Positions 44,161-53,243 of a DNA stretch of 64,000 bases are shown in pieces; positions within the stretch are counted from its first letter, which is position 1; every line of letters starts with the position of its first letter. Both the position numbers and the translations under genes were made by a program. The stretch lies in NCBI GenBank assembly GCA_963775695.1, contig CAVZJU010000011.1:1-64000 (forward strand), in the 5' to 3' direction. The notes under the pieces were generated by a model, which saw only the letters and a list, made by a program, of their open reading frames with translations, had not been told where the DNA came from and made no database searches. The DNA comes from DATBLE01 sp963775695 (GTDB taxonomy: Bacteria > Actinomycetota > Thermoleophilia > Gaiellales > Gaiellaceae).

Positions 44161-45405
44161 ATGCGGCAGCGGCTCCCCCCGGCGCTCCAGGAGCGCGACT
44201 TCCGGTTCCTCTGGTCGGCGATCTTCTCGATGCGCTTCGCCGAGAACATGATCGCGGTCGCGGTCGGCTGGCAGGTCTTCGCGATCCACAAGGACCCGCT
44301 CGACCTCGGGCTGATCGGCCTCGCGGAGTTCGTGCCGTTGCTGGTGCTCGCACTCCCGGCGGGCCATCTGGCCGACCGGCTGCCGCGCCGGCTCGTCGCC
44401 GCGCTGGCGCTGGCCATGATGGTCGGTGTCGCGGCCGCGCTGCTGGCGGTCACCGTCGCGGACGCGCAGGTTGTCTGGCCGTACTTCTTCCTGGCTGCGC
44501 TGACCGGCGCCGCGAGCGCGATCGGCTGGCCGGCGTACCAGGCACTGACGCCCGAGGTCGTCCCGCCCGATCTGGTGCCTGGGGCAGTCGCGCTCCGTTC
44601 GGTCGCCGGTCAGATCGCGGTGATCGCCGGTCCGGCGGTCGGCGGCCTCCTCTTCGCGTGGCGGCCGGAAGCGGTCTACGCAGCAGCCGCCCTGCTCTTC
44701 GCGGTCGCCGGAATCTCGATGGCCGCCCTGCGCATCCGGTCGCGCCAGGAGGATGCTCCGGTGGGGTTCGCCGGCCTGGTCGGAGGGGTCCGGTTCGTCT
44801 GGCGCACGCGGATGCTGCTCGGAGCGATCACGCTCGACCTGTTCGCGGTGCTGGTGGGCGGCGGGGTGGCGCTGCTGCCGATCTACGCACGCGAGATCCT
44901 GCACGTCGGGCCGGTGGGCCTCGGCGTGCTGCGCGCGGCACCCGCAGTCGGCGCGCTCGGCGCCGCCGTCATCCTCGCTCGGCGGCCGCTGCACCGCGCC
45001 GCCGGCCCGACGTTGATCGCAGTCGTCGTCCTCTTCGGCGCGGCCAACGTCGTCTGGGGATTGTCGAAATGGCTGCCGCTCACGCTGGCGGCGCTCGCCG
45101 TCGCCGGCTTCGTCGACATGATCAGCGTCAACATCCGGTCGACCACGGTCGCGCTGGTCACCCCGAACGAGCTGCGCGGCCGGGTCGGAGCGGTCGAGAT
45201 GGTCTTCATCTCGGCCTCCAACGAGCTGGGCGCCTTCGAGTCGGGAGCGGTCGCAGCGTTGATCGGAACGGTGGCGACGGTCGTCGCCGGCGGCGTCGCC
45301 ACGATCGGGATCGCGCTCGCGTCGATCAAGGTATTCCCAGAGTTGGCGCGGATGCGGAAGCTCGAGGACCTGCGGCCCGAGCCCGCGGGTAGTCTCGCTG
45401 CATGA
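44161..45405 (+). CDS. MFS transporter (EntS-like)
   Basis: 414 residues with about 12 hydrophobic segments. RDFRFLWSAIFSMRFAENMI opens it, the loop-2 motif is GHLADRLPRRLVAALALAM, and TPNELRGRVGAVEMVFISAS is the conserved segment of the enterobactin-exporter-like branch. Probable proton-driven exporter; cargo unknown. Its stop overlaps the start of the PLP enzyme gene (ATGA), so the two are translated together. Confidence 0.9.
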   Translation: MRQRLPPALQERDFRFLWSAIFSMRFAENMIAVAVGWQVFAIHKDPLDLGLIGLAEFVPLLVLALPAGHLADRLPRRLVAALALAMMVGVAAALLAVTVADAQVVWPYFFLAALTGAASAIGWPAYQALTPEVVPPDLVPGAVALRSVAGQIAVIAGPAVGGLLFAWRPEAVYAAAALLFAVAGISMAALRIRSRQEDAPVGFAGLVGGVRFVWRTRMLLGAITLDLFAVLVGGGVALLPIYAREILHVGPVGLGVLRAAPAVGALGAAVILARRPLHRAAGPTLIAVVVLFGAANVVWGLSKWLPLTLAALAVAGFVDMISVNIRSTTVALVTPNELRGRVGAVEMVFISASNELGAFESGAVAALIGTVATVVAGGVATIGIALASIKVFPELARMRKLEDLRPEPAGSLAA

Positions 45406-46367
45406 GCGTCGACCGCTCCACCGTCTGGCCGTTCGTTGGTGGCGAGCCCGGCGCGTTCTACTACTCGCGCGACGCGCATCCCACCGGCGTGGCGGCCGAG
45501 CAGGCGCTGGCGGCGCTCGAAGGCGCGCCCGACGGGCAGGCGCTGCTGTTCTCGTCCGGCTCGGCGGCAGCGACGGCGCTGATGCTCGCGCTGCTCGAGC
45601 CGGGTCGGACGATCGCTCTCGCCGAGGGCGCGTACTTCGGCACCGGCGCGATCATGGACGACCTCTCGCGCTGGGGGCTCCGTCACGTCGAATTCGACCA
45701 GACCGGCCCGCCACCCGACGGCGTCGATCTGATCTGGCTGGAGGCACCGTCGAATCCGTTCCTGACGATGCCCGACCTCGTCGCGGCCGCCGCCCACCCG
45801 GCTCGGGTGGTCGTCGACTCGACCGCGGCGACGCCGGTCTACCTCCGGCCGCTCGAGCACGGAGCCGACTTCGTGCTGCACTCGGCGACGAAGTACCTGT
45901 CCGGCCACTCGGACGCGCTCGCCGGCGCGATCGTCTCGCGCGACGCCGCCGACCATCGGCGGCTCTGGCAGTTCCGCCAGCGGACCGGCCCCACCTGCGC
46001 CGCGGACGTCGCCGCCATGGTCTCGCGCGGGATCAAGACGCTGCGGGTCCGGATCGAGCGGCAGACCGAGACCGCGCGGGCTCTGGTGGAGCGGCTGCGC
46101 GCACACCCGAAAGTGGTGAACGTCCGCTACCCCGGATTCGGCGGACTGCTCTCGTTCGACGTCGAAGGCGACCCGCTGCCGGTCGAAGGCGCGTTGCGGC
46201 TGATCAAGAATGCGACCTCGCTCGGCGGCGTCGAGTCGTCGATGGAGTCGCGTCGCCGCTGGGAAGGGGACCGCGTCCCGGACGGGCTGCTGCGCCTCTC
46301 GGTCGGCCTCGAGGACGCGGACGATCTCTGGGCCGACCTCGAACAGGCGCTCTCCGCCGCCGGATAG
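45402..46367 (+). CDS. Cys/Met-metabolism PLP-dependent enzyme
   Basis: 321 residues, somewhat shorter than the usual 380-400. YYSRDAHPTGVAAEQALAAL, LLFSSGSAAATALMLALLEP, DLIWLEAPSNPFLTMPDLVA, PLP Lys in DFVLHSATKYLSGHSDALAG, and C-terminal ATSLGGVESSMESRRRWEGD. Matches the cystathionine gamma-synthase/lyase family. The conserved YxR near the N-terminus appears as YYSRD. Which reaction it performs cannot be told. Coupled to the MFS gene upstream. Confidence 0.9.
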   Translation: MSVDRSTVWPFVGGEPGAFYYSRDAHPTGVAAEQALAALEGAPDGQALLFSSGSAAATALMLALLEPGRTIALAEGAYFGTGAIMDDLSRWGLRHVEFDQTGPPPDGVDLIWLEAPSNPFLTMPDLVAAAAHPARVVVDSTAATPVYLRPLEHGADFVLHSATKYLSGHSDALAGAIVSRDAADHRRLWQFRQRTGPTCAADVAAMVSRGIKTLRVRIERQTETARALVERLRAHPKVVNVRYPGFGGLLSFDVEGDPLPVEGALRLIKNATSLGGVESSMESRRRWEGDRVPDGLLRLSVGLEDADDLWADLEQALSAAG

Positions 46368-46442
46368 GAACAGCGGGGAAAAGACTTCAGCCTGTCCCCT
46401 GCCTTCGATCAGAGGCGGCAGGCCGTACCATGGTGCAGAGAC

Positions 46443-46515
46443 GCCGGAGTAGCTCAGCTGGTAGAGCAGCTGATTTGTAATCAGCAGGCCGTGGGTTCGA
46501 GTCCCTCCTCCGGCT
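46443..46515 (+). tRNA. tRNA-Thr (anticodon TGT)
   Basis: 73-nt cloverleaf without encoded CCA. The acceptor is GCCGGAG/CTCCGGC with discriminator T. The D arm is GCTC-AGCTGGTA-GAGC, the anticodon arm is GCTGA-TTTGTAA-TCAGC with anticodon TGT, and the T arm is GTGGG-TTCGAGT-CCCTC (one mismatch). It lies tail to tail with sigH. Confidence 0.95.
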
Positions 46516-46557
46516 TCGGGCGTATGGCCGGGCGGCCGAAGAGCAGAACAGGCGCCG

Positions 46558-47223
46558 CTAGTGGAGGACTTCTCGCGCGCGCTGGTGCTGGAGGATCTTT
46601 CGCTTGACGCGCTGAAGGGCGTTGTCGATCGCCTTCGTGTCGCAGTCCAGCACCTCGGCCATGTCCTCATAGGACGAGCCCTCGAGGTACATGCGGAGTG
46701 CGTCCGCCTCCAGCGGGGAGAGTCCGGTGCCGAGGCAGAAGACGAGCGACTTCAGCTCGTCCGTCGAGATCACCGCCACGGACGGGTCGTTCACGTGCGA
46801 GCCCGGGAGTGCGTCGCCGAGCGTCACGTCCGAGTCGGGATCCTGTCCCGCCGGCGTCTGCGAGAACGACACGTACGTGTTCAGCGGCGAGTGCTTGTAG
46901 CGCGTGGCGGTCTTGATCGCCGTGATGATCTGCCGCGTCACGCACAACTCGGCGAAGGAGCGGAACGACGTCTCCTTGTCGGCGCGGAAGTCGCGCATCG
47001 CCTTGCACAGGCCGATAAGACCTTCCTGCACCAGGTCCTCCGGCTCGCCGCCGGCGATGAAGTACGAGCTCGCCTTCATCCGGACGAAGCCGGTGTACCG
47101 CTGGATCAGGGTTTCCCGGGCGCGCTCGTCGCCGTTGTGGACGCGCATAACCAGCTGCAAATCCTCTAGCTCACGTTGAGACTTCTGCTGTGTGCGGACT
47201 GCAGTTGCGGCACGTGCGGGCAT
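46558..47223 (-). CDS. sigH: SigH/Spo0H-like RNA polymerase sigma factor
   Basis: 221 residues. Region 2: LVMRVHNGDERARETLIQRY, GEPEDLVQEGLIGLCKAMRD and FRSFAELCVTRQIITAIKTA. The RYKHSPLNTYVSF stretch right after is characteristic of the Spo0H group. Region 4: LSPLEADALRMYLEGSSYED, DCDTKAIDNALQRVKRKI. The ATG at 47223 follows AGGAGA. The neighbours NYN-rlmB-cysS-gltX upstream match the Bacillus order around sigH, which supports orthology. Its role in a presumably non-sporulating actinobacterium is open. Confidence 0.9.
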   Translation of the reverse strand: MPARAATAVRTQQKSQRELEDLQLVMRVHNGDERARETLIQRYTGFVRMKASSYFIAGGEPEDLVQEGLIGLCKAMRDFRADKETSFRSFAELCVTRQIITAIKTATRYKHSPLNTYVSFSQTPAGQDPDSDVTLGDALPGSHVNDPSVAVISTDELKSLVFCLGTGLSPLEADALRMYLEGSSYEDMAEVLDCDTKAIDNALQRVKRKILQHQRAREVLH

Positions 47224-47290
47224 TGGAGTCTCCTGGGATCTGGGGCAGAAGGGGCGAAGGCATGTAAGTCTCACCCTCAGGTTGAGGCGG

Positions 47291-47319
47291 AAGATAGCAC
47301 CCTCTTGCAGAAGTTACAA
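47291..47319 (-). promoter_or_regulatory. Sigma-70-type promoter for sigH
   Basis: On the minus strand TTGTAA (47319-47314) and TATCTT (47296-47291) are separated by 17 bp. This would place the transcription start near 47284 and give a ~60-nt leader before the sigH ATG. The area is AT-richer than the flanks. Confidence 0.6.
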
Positions 47320-47343
47320 GAGGTTTTGCATTTTTTCCGCTCG

Positions 47344-47781
47344 CTAAGTTTCTTGTCCTCTGCGCAGCTTCTCCAGCTTGGCCCGAGTCTCCTCGTCGAG
47401 CCGCTCCGAGAGGCGCAGCGGCACCCGCTCCTGATGTTCGGTCGACCCGAGGTCGCGCACGAACGTCTTCGACGAGAGCTTGCGCACCTCGACTCCCGAC
47501 GTGCCCCGCACGGCGATGTCAGAGGAGACGAGGCAGACCTGCTCGCGGCCGCGATGCTCCGCCGCCAGCCGCTCCAGCAACGTGTCCGCGTGCGGGGCGT
47601 ACCGCACCGACAGCGGCCCGCGCTCGAGGTCCTGCCCGTGTCCGTCGAAGACGACGACGCCGCGTGCGCCGGCCTGGGCGACGAAGCTCGCCAGCCGGTC
47701 GACGAGCTCCCGCACGTCGGTGTAGCCGCCGGCGTGGAGCAGGTTGTAGCCGTCGAAGAGGTACAGCGTGGGCTCAGGCAC
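47344..47781 (-). CDS. NYN-domain (YacP/Rae1-like) ribonuclease
   Basis: 145 residues. LYLFDGYNLLHAGGYTDVRE with the first metal Asp, GARGVVVFDGHGQDLERG, and VCLVSSDIAVRGTSGVEVRK with the late acidic residue: the PIN-like NYN fold. In Bacillus the orthologue Rae1 cleaves mRNA in the ribosomal A site. GTG start at 47781 overlaps the rlmB stop by 8 nt. Between rlmB and sigH, the same place as yacP in Firmicutes. Confidence 0.88.
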   Translation of the reverse strand: MPEPTLYLFDGYNLLHAGGYTDVRELVDRLASFVAQAGARGVVVFDGHGQDLERGPLSVRYAPHADTLLERLAAEHRGREQVCLVSSDIAVRGTSGVEVRKLSSKTFVRDLGSTEHQERVPLRLSERLDEETRAKLEKLRRGQET

Positions 47782-48469
47782 CGCCGCGCTGCCTCCTGGC
47801 CTCGTAGAGCAGCACCGCGGCAGCGACCGAGACATTGAGCGACTCGACCTGACCGGACAGGGGAATCGACACGCTGGCGTCGCAGGCGCGCCGAACGAGC
47901 GGCCGGATCCCCTTCCCCTCCGCGCCGAACACAAGGGTCAGACCCCCGGACAGGCCCGCATCGGCCATGGGAGTTCCGGCAGCGTCGGCGGCGTAGATCC
48001 AGAGCCGGGGCCCTTTCACCTCGTTCAGGTAGCGCGCCAGGTTGGGCACGACTGCGACCGGCAGGTGCTCGACCGCTCCGGCGGACGAGCGCGCGACCGC
48101 GGGCGTGACCCGTGCGGAGTTGTGCGCCGGCAGGATCACGCCGGTCGCACCCGCCCCCTCGGCCGAGCGGATCACCGCGCCGAGGTTCCGCGGGTCGGTC
48201 ACCTGATCCAGCGCGACGAGCAAGGGCTCGCCGGCGGCCAGCTCGTGGGCGTCGGCGTAGCGGAAAGGCTCGACGCGCGCGACCACGCCCTGGTGGTCAC
48301 GGGTGCCCGCGAGCTCGGTCAGCGCCCGCTCGAGCACGATCTTCGGCTTTCGCTCCCACTCGTCGCGGGCAGCCCGCTCGGTCGCGAGCAGCTCGAGCAC
48401 TTCCCGGCGCCCGCGCAGCGCCTCGCGAACCGCCCGCCGCCCATAGACGAGCTCAGCGACGGTCGTCAC
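47774..48469 (-). CDS. rlmB: TrmH-family 23S rRNA 2'-O-methyltransferase RlmB
   Basis: 231 residues. N-terminal substrate-binding part (VYGRRAVREALRGRREVLEL), then the SPOUT knot: LLVALDQVTDPRNLGAVIRS (motif 1), LTLVFGAEGKGIRPLVRRAC (motif 2), SIPLSGQVESLNVSVAAAVL (motif 3). Methylates 2'-OH of a guanosine in 23S rRNA. The GTG at 48469 sits in a GTGA overlap with cysS. Co-directional with NYN and sigH. Confidence 0.93.
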   Translation of the reverse strand: MTTVAELVYGRRAVREALRGRREVLELLATERAARDEWERKPKIVLERALTELAGTRDHQGVVARVEPFRYADAHELAAGEPLLVALDQVTDPRNLGAVIRSAEGAGATGVILPAHNSARVTPAVARSSAGAVEHLPVAVVPNLARYLNEVKGPRLWIYAADAAGTPMADAGLSGGLTLVFGAEGKGIRPLVRRACDASVSIPLSGQVESLNVSVAAAVLLYEARRQRGGA

Positions 48470-49746
48470 GGCCGAGGCCAGATCGCCGTGCCGCCGGTAT
48501 GGTCGGTCACTGCCCAGTCCGCAGCCTCGATCTCGTCCCGCGCGGCGTCGGCGCTTCCCCAGTCCTTCGCCGACCGTGCGTTCTCCCGTCGCAGGCGCAG
48601 CTGCTCGAGCTCGGCGGGCACCTCGAACGTCGTGCCGATGCCGAAGAGGTCGAGGCCGAGCGCGAGCTCCTCGCGCGCGCCGGTCGAGGCCCAGCCGTGC
48701 AGCAGGGCCAGCACGGCAGGTGTGTTGAAGTCGTCCTCGAGGGCGTACTCGAGGGCGCCCCAGTCACCGGCAGCCCGTGCCGGCATCGCCAGCGCCTCGC
48801 GGAACCCGGCGAGTTGCGTGCGGGCGCTCTCGAGTGCCGCGTAGGTGAAGTCGACCGGCTTCCGCCAGTGCCCGCTCAGGTGGTAGAGCAGCAGCACGTC
48901 GCTCCCCCACGTATCGAGCACGTTCCGCAGCGTGACCACGTTTCCGAGCGACTTCGACATCTTCTCGTCGCCGAGCTCGAGCATCCCGTTGTGCAGCCAG
49001 ACGCGGGCGAACGGGTATCCGCGAGAGCGCGACTGGGCGAGCTCGTTCTCGTGGTGCGGGAAGCGGAGGTCGAGCCCGCCGCCGTGGATCTCGAACTCGG
49101 GGCCGAGGTGCTTCTCGGCCATCGCCGAGCATTCGATGTGCCAGCCCGGCCGGCCGGGCCCCCACGGCGAGTCCCAGGCCGCGTCCTCATGCGGCTTCTG
49201 TGACTTCCAAAGCGCGAAGTCGCGCGGATCCTCCTTCGCCGGATTCGGCTCCTGGGCGACCATGTCGTCGAGTTGCGCGCCGGACAGCTGCCCGTAGTCG
49301 GGGCAGCGCGCGACCCGGAAGTACACGTCCCCCTGAGACTCGTAGGCCAGCCCGCCGTCGATCAATGCCCGGATGAACGCCTGGATTTCCGGGATCGTCT
49401 CGCTCGCACGCGGCTCGACGTCCGGCCGGCCGAGCCCGAGGTCGTCGGTGTCCTGAAAGAACCAGCCGGTCGCCTCCTCGGCCAGCTCGCGACTGCCCTT
49501 GCCGAGCTTCGCCGCCTCCTCGTAGATGTGGTCGTCCACGTCCGTGATGTTGTGGACGAGCGTGACCTGATACCCGCGCGAGCGGAGCCACCGGCGCAGC
49601 CACATGGCGAGCACGAACGGCCGCGAGTTCCCCACGTGAATGCGCTGATAGACGGTCGAGCCGCAGACGTACATGCGGACCGGGCCTGGGGGATCCGGGA
49701 GCTCTTCGAGCCTACGGCTGAGCGTGCTGTAGAGCCTGATCGACAC
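48466..49746 (-). CDS. cysS: Cysteinyl-tRNA synthetase
   Basis: 426 residues. Zinc Cys in VRMYVCGSTVYQRIHVGNSR, which also holds the HIGH-equivalent HVGN; LVHNITDVDDHIYEEAAKLG; PGWHIECSAMAEKHLGPEFE with more zinc ligands; FPHHENELAQSRSRGY; and LGDEKMSKSLGNVVTLRNVL (KMSKS). A shortened C-terminal part relative to the 460-residue norm. The GTG at 49746 is preferred, overlapping gltX by 35 nt; the frame upstream is antisense-like low complexity. Confidence 0.95.
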   Translation of the reverse strand: MSIRLYSTLSRRLEELPDPPGPVRMYVCGSTVYQRIHVGNSRPFVLAMWLRRWLRSRGYQVTLVHNITDVDDHIYEEAAKLGKGSRELAEEATGWFFQDTDDLGLGRPDVEPRASETIPEIQAFIRALIDGGLAYESQGDVYFRVARCPDYGQLSGAQLDDMVAQEPNPAKEDPRDFALWKSQKPHEDAAWDSPWGPGRPGWHIECSAMAEKHLGPEFEIHGGGLDLRFPHHENELAQSRSRGYPFARVWLHNGMLELGDEKMSKSLGNVVTLRNVLDTWGSDVLLLYHLSGHWRKPVDFTYAALESARTQLAGFREALAMPARAAGDWGALEYALEDDFNTPAVLALLHGWASTGAREELALGLDLFGIGTTFEVPAELEQLRLRRENARSAKDWGSADAARDEIEAADWAVTDHTGGTAIWPRP

Positions 49747-50701
49747 GGCGCAGTGCTTCCTCCTTCGGCAGAGCAGCCAGTATCGCGGACAGCTCGGGAC
49801 CGGTGGGACGGCCCGTGAGGGCCAACCGCAGCTCCTTGAGGTTGCCGCCGGCCGCCCGGAGCTCGCGCACCAGGTCACGCGGCGGCAACGATGCGAGCTC
49901 GCGGAAGCGGGCGAGGGTCTCGACGTCGTTCGCCGCGTACAGAAGCGGCTCAGCGACCTGCTCGGCATAGGCACGGGCCTCGACGAGGTCGCGCGCGCCG
50001 CGCATCACCGGCACGTACTGGGGATCCGCGCCGGCCCGGCGGGCCAGGTCCTCGCCGGGGAGAGCCTCGATCGCCTCGATCGCCAGCCTGCGGATCCGGG
50101 GCAGGTCGAGGCGGACGTCGTGCCTGGGCAGGCCGAGCTCCTCGAGGTACGCCCGCACCGCTTCGGCGGGGATGCCCGCATCGCGCAGCGAGGCGACGGT
50201 CGCGCCCTCTGCGCGTTTCGAGAGCTTCTTCCCGTCGTCGCCGAGGATCAGCCCGTGGTGGAGGTACTCCGGCGCGGGCGTCCCGAGAGCCTCGTGCAGG
50301 CGCCGGTGGATGGCCTCGTTCGGCCGGTGGTCGTTGCCACGGATCACGTGGGTGATGCTGAAGTCGCCGTCGTCGACCACGCTGGCGAGCTGGTAGGTGG
50401 CGGAGCCGTCGTCGCGGACGAGCGTGATGCCGTCGAACCGCGTCACGCCGAGCTGCTCCGCCGCTGCACGGTATCGCTCGCCACGCTCCGACTGGCGCAC
50501 CGGCCCCTCGTCCCACTCCACGCCCAGCCACTCCAGGTCGTGGAGAATCGCCTCCTCGCCGCCCGGCACGTTCCGGGTCGCGTCGGTGTCGTCGATCCGC
50601 AGCAGCAGCCAGTCGCCGAAGCGGCGGTTGGCGACCGCCGACAGCGCGTTCCCGACGTGCAGCGTGCCGGTCGGGCTCGGCGCGAAGCGAACGCGTCTCA
50701 T
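49712..50701 (-). CDS. gltX: Compact glutamyl-tRNA synthetase
   Basis: 329 residues, much shorter than usual GltX (~470). RVRFAPSPTGTLHVGNALSA (HIGH), DTDATRNVPGGEEAILHDLE, SITHVIRGNDHRPNEAIHRR, LILGDDGKKLSKRAEGATVA (KMSKS), and a C-terminal helical part ending NLKELRLALTGRPTGPELSA, which is the GltX tail. The central part of the catalytic domain is compressed, but the anticodon-side tail is kept, so it is not a GluQ-type stand-alone enzyme. The ATG at 50701 matches the family start. Context ispD/ispF and cysS agrees with GltX. Confidence 0.85.
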   Translation of the reverse strand: MRRVRFAPSPTGTLHVGNALSAVANRRFGDWLLLRIDDTDATRNVPGGEEAILHDLEWLGVEWDEGPVRQSERGERYRAAAEQLGVTRFDGITLVRDDGSATYQLASVVDDGDFSITHVIRGNDHRPNEAIHRRLHEALGTPAPEYLHHGLILGDDGKKLSKRAEGATVASLRDAGIPAEAVRAYLEELGLPRHDVRLDLPRIRRLAIEAIEALPGEDLARRAGADPQYVPVMRGARDLVEARAYAEQVAEPLLYAANDVETLARFRELASLPPRDLVRELRAAGGNLKELRLALTGRPTGPELSAILAALPKEEALRRVDQALQHAQP

Positions 50702-50791
50702 CCGCGCATCTTGCGTTACGGCGAGACTCGACGTCGCCCGACGAGCCGCTACCGTTCGCAAGGCCGTGCAGTCCCGAGGGGGTCATTTCTG

Positions 50792-52405
50792 ATGTCGTCG
50801 CTGCTCGTCACGAAGGCGGCACCGAGACGGCGCGTGTGGCCGTGGGCGCTGGCCGCTCTCGGCGCGGTCTGCATCGGAGCGCTCGCCTTCGCCTTCTTCG
50901 CCTGGCCGAGCGGCGGGTTTCGCGTCGATGCAAACGGCCTGCCGCAGGTGCAGCAGCCGCGCTTCTCGGGCGATCTCGTCGCGCTCTCACTTCACGACGC
51001 GGCCGGCAGGACGATCCCGGTGGAGCTGCGGCCGGACGGCACGCTCCGCCCCGGCCGTCCGGTCCCGGCCGGAACGCGACTCGAGGCCGAGGCGGTCTTC
51101 CGCCGTCCCGGCTGGGTCGGCTGGATCGCCGGCCGTACGCAGCGGACGCGGCTGGAGCTGACGGCGCCGACAGCCCGGCTGGCCTCTCGCTGGCTGCGCG
51201 TCGAGCGGGGAGCGCCGGTGCGGGTCGGCTTCGACCGCCCCGTCCGCGAGGTTCGGGTGACCGGCGTCCGCCCGCGGAAGACGATCCACCTGACGCGACC
51301 CGCGCGGAGCGTCGCTCTCGGTCGGTTCGGAGACGCGGGCTCGCTCGGGGTCTCTGCCGTCGCCCTCGACTGGGAGCGCCTGCCGCCGCCGACCGCGGTG
51401 ACCTGGTTCCCGCCCGGCCGCACCGCGATGGTTCTCCCGTCACCGGACGCCGGGAAAGCACTCGGCACGAACGCGCCCTTGCGCCTGCGCTTTTCGGATC
51501 CCGTCGCGCAGGTGCTCGGACGCAGGCTGCCGGCGCTCGAGCCGGCCACCCCGGGCCGCTGGCGGCGAACCGACACGCACACGCTCGAGTTTCGGCCCGG
51601 AGGCTACGGCTTCGGCCTCGACTCGCACCTGAAGCTGAAGCTGCCCGTGCCGGTCGCGGTGGGCGCCGTCGGCCGGCCGACCCGGACGATCGCCTGGACG
51701 ACGCCGCAGGCCTCGGAGCTCCGGCTGGAGGAGCTGCTCGCTCTCTTGCGCTACTTGCCCCTCCAATGGCGGGCGGACGTGGCCGACGCGCCGCGGACGA
51801 CGGCCGGCCAGCTGGCCGCCGCCGTCGATCCGCCGCAGGGCAAGTTCTCCTGGCGCTTTCCGAACGTCCCGCCCGAACTCGCCCGTCTCTGGCAGCCGGG
51901 CACGTACAACGTGATCGTCCGCGGCGCGATCATGGCGTTCCAGAACGAGCACGGATTGACCGTCGACGGGTTCGCCGGCCGGGACGTCTGGCGTGCGCTG
52001 ATCGCCGACGTGATCGCGGGCAAGCCGCGGGACGGCGGCTACAGCTACGTCTACGTCCATTCCGCCGTCCCCCAGTCGCTGAACCTCTGGCACGACGGAG
52101 AGCTGATCCTCACCTCGCCGGGGAACACCGGCGTTCCGGCCGCCCCGACCCAGCTCGGCACCTTCCCGGTCTTCGAGCACATCCCGGTTGGCACGATGAG
52201 CGGCACGAATCCGGACGGGTCGCACTACCACGATCCGGGCATCCGCTGGATCAGCTACTTCAACGGCGGCGAGGGCATCCACGCGTTCAACCGCGCCTCC
52301 TTCGGCACGCCGCAGAGCCTCGGCTGCGTCGAGCTCCCGCTCGAGGCCGCCGCGAAGGTGTGGCCGTACACGCCGATCGGCACGCTCGTCACGGTCGAGC
52401 GCTGA
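50792..52405 (+). CDS. L,D-transpeptidase with Ig-like and peptidoglycan-binding domains
   Basis: 537 residues. N-terminal membrane helix (WPWALAALGAVCIGALAFAF), about 300 residues of beta-rich Ig-like domains, a peptidoglycan-binding motif (FQNEHGLTVDGFAGRDVWRA), then a YkuD catalytic domain with His in GIHAFNRASFGTPQSLGCVE and the nucleophile Cys in SLGCVELP. Forms 3-3 cross-links in peptidoglycan outside the membrane. ATG 50792 follows a GAGGGGG Shine-Dalgarno. Divergent from gltX; its end overlaps the ROK kinase gene by 17 nt. Confidence 0.92.
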   Translation: MSSLLVTKAAPRRRVWPWALAALGAVCIGALAFAFFAWPSGGFRVDANGLPQVQQPRFSGDLVALSLHDAAGRTIPVELRPDGTLRPGRPVPAGTRLEAEAVFRRPGWVGWIAGRTQRTRLELTAPTARLASRWLRVERGAPVRVGFDRPVREVRVTGVRPRKTIHLTRPARSVALGRFGDAGSLGVSAVALDWERLPPPTAVTWFPPGRTAMVLPSPDAGKALGTNAPLRLRFSDPVAQVLGRRLPALEPATPGRWRRTDTHTLEFRPGGYGFGLDSHLKLKLPVPVAVGAVGRPTRTIAWTTPQASELRLEELLALLRYLPLQWRADVADAPRTTAGQLAAAVDPPQGKFSWRFPNVPPELARLWQPGTYNVIVRGAIMAFQNEHGLTVDGFAGRDVWRALIADVIAGKPRDGGYSYVYVHSAVPQSLNLWHDGELILTSPGNTGVPAAPTQLGTFPVFEHIPVGTMSGTNPDGSHYHDPGIRWISYFNGGEGIHAFNRASFGTPQSLGCVELPLEAAAKVWPYTPIGTLVTVER

Positions 52406-53243
52406 GCGCCAGTGCAATCGCACCGAGCACGCCGGACAGCCGGCCGAGCTCTGGCGGAACGATTTCGGTCGCCGTATAGCCGGCGAGCAGCGCGTCGACC
52501 TCGGCGCGGACGAGCTCGAGCAGGCCCGGCACGTCCATCACGCCGCCGCCGAGCACGATCCGCTCCGGGGAGAGCACCGCGACGACGTTGACCAGCCCGA
52601 GCGCGACGTAGCGCGCCTCCAGCAGCCAGGCCGGATCCCCGGCGCCCAGCTCGCGCGGCGGCCGTCCCGACCTGGCCTCGATCGCCGGGCCGGACGCGAG
52701 CCCCTCCCAGCAGTCGCCGTGGAACGGGCACGCGCCGGGGAACGGGTCGGCGTCGAGGTCGTGCGGGATGCGCATGTGGCCGAACTCCGGATGGAGCAGC
52801 CCGTGCACGATGCTCCCGCCGGCGATCGCGCCGCCGCCGATGCCCGTGCCGACGGTGACGTAGCAAAACGTGTCGAGCCCGCGGGCCGCACCCCAGCGGT
52901 GCTCGCCCAGGGCGGCGGCGTTCACATCGGTGTCGAAGGCGACGGGCACTCCCAGCTTGCCGCCGACGACGCCGGCCACATCCGTGTCCGCCCAGCCCGG
53001 CTTCGGCGTGGTCGTGATCGAGCCCCAGGCCGGCGACCCCGGCCGGAGGTCGACGGGGCCGAAGGAACCGATCCCGACCGCCCGGACAGGGCCCTCGCGC
53101 TCGAAGAAGGCGATCGCCCGGCCGATCGTCTCGACCGGCGTCGTCGTCGGGACCGTCTCGGTCGCCGCGAGCTCGCCGGGGCCGGTTCCGACCGCGCACA
53201 GCCACTTCGTGCCGCCGGCCTCGATCCCGCCGACCACGGTCAC
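52389..53243 (-). CDS. ROK-family sugar kinase (glucokinase-like)
   Basis: 284 residues. VVGGIEAGGTKWLCAVGTGP (phosphate loop), VGIGSFGPVDLRPGS, FDTDVNAAALGEHRWGAARG with catalytic Asp, CYVTVGTGIGGGAIAGGSIV, PEFGHMRIPHDLDADPFPGA with the ROK HxH/Cys zinc site (CPFHGDCWEGLASG). Phosphorylates glucose or fructose. GTG 53243 overlaps the upstream flippase-like gene's stop (GTGA). Confidence 0.9.
   Translation of the reverse strand: MTVVGGIEAGGTKWLCAVGTGPGELAATETVPTTTPVETIGRAIAFFEREGPVRAVGIGSFGPVDLRPGSPAWGSITTTPKPGWADTDVAGVVGGKLGVPVAFDTDVNAAALGEHRWGAARGLDTFCYVTVGTGIGGGAIAGGSIVHGLLHPEFGHMRIPHDLDADPFPGACPFHGDCWEGLASGPAIEARSGRPPRELGAGDPAWLLEARYVALGLVNVVAVLSPERIVLGGGVMDVPGLLELVRAEVDALLAGYTATEIVPPELGRLSGVLGAIALALSARP

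Noticed and set aside
42559..44994. Carboxylase beta subunit starting at 44994
   Set aside because: The first 290 codons are antisense to the MFS gene. GTG 44121 fits the family start.
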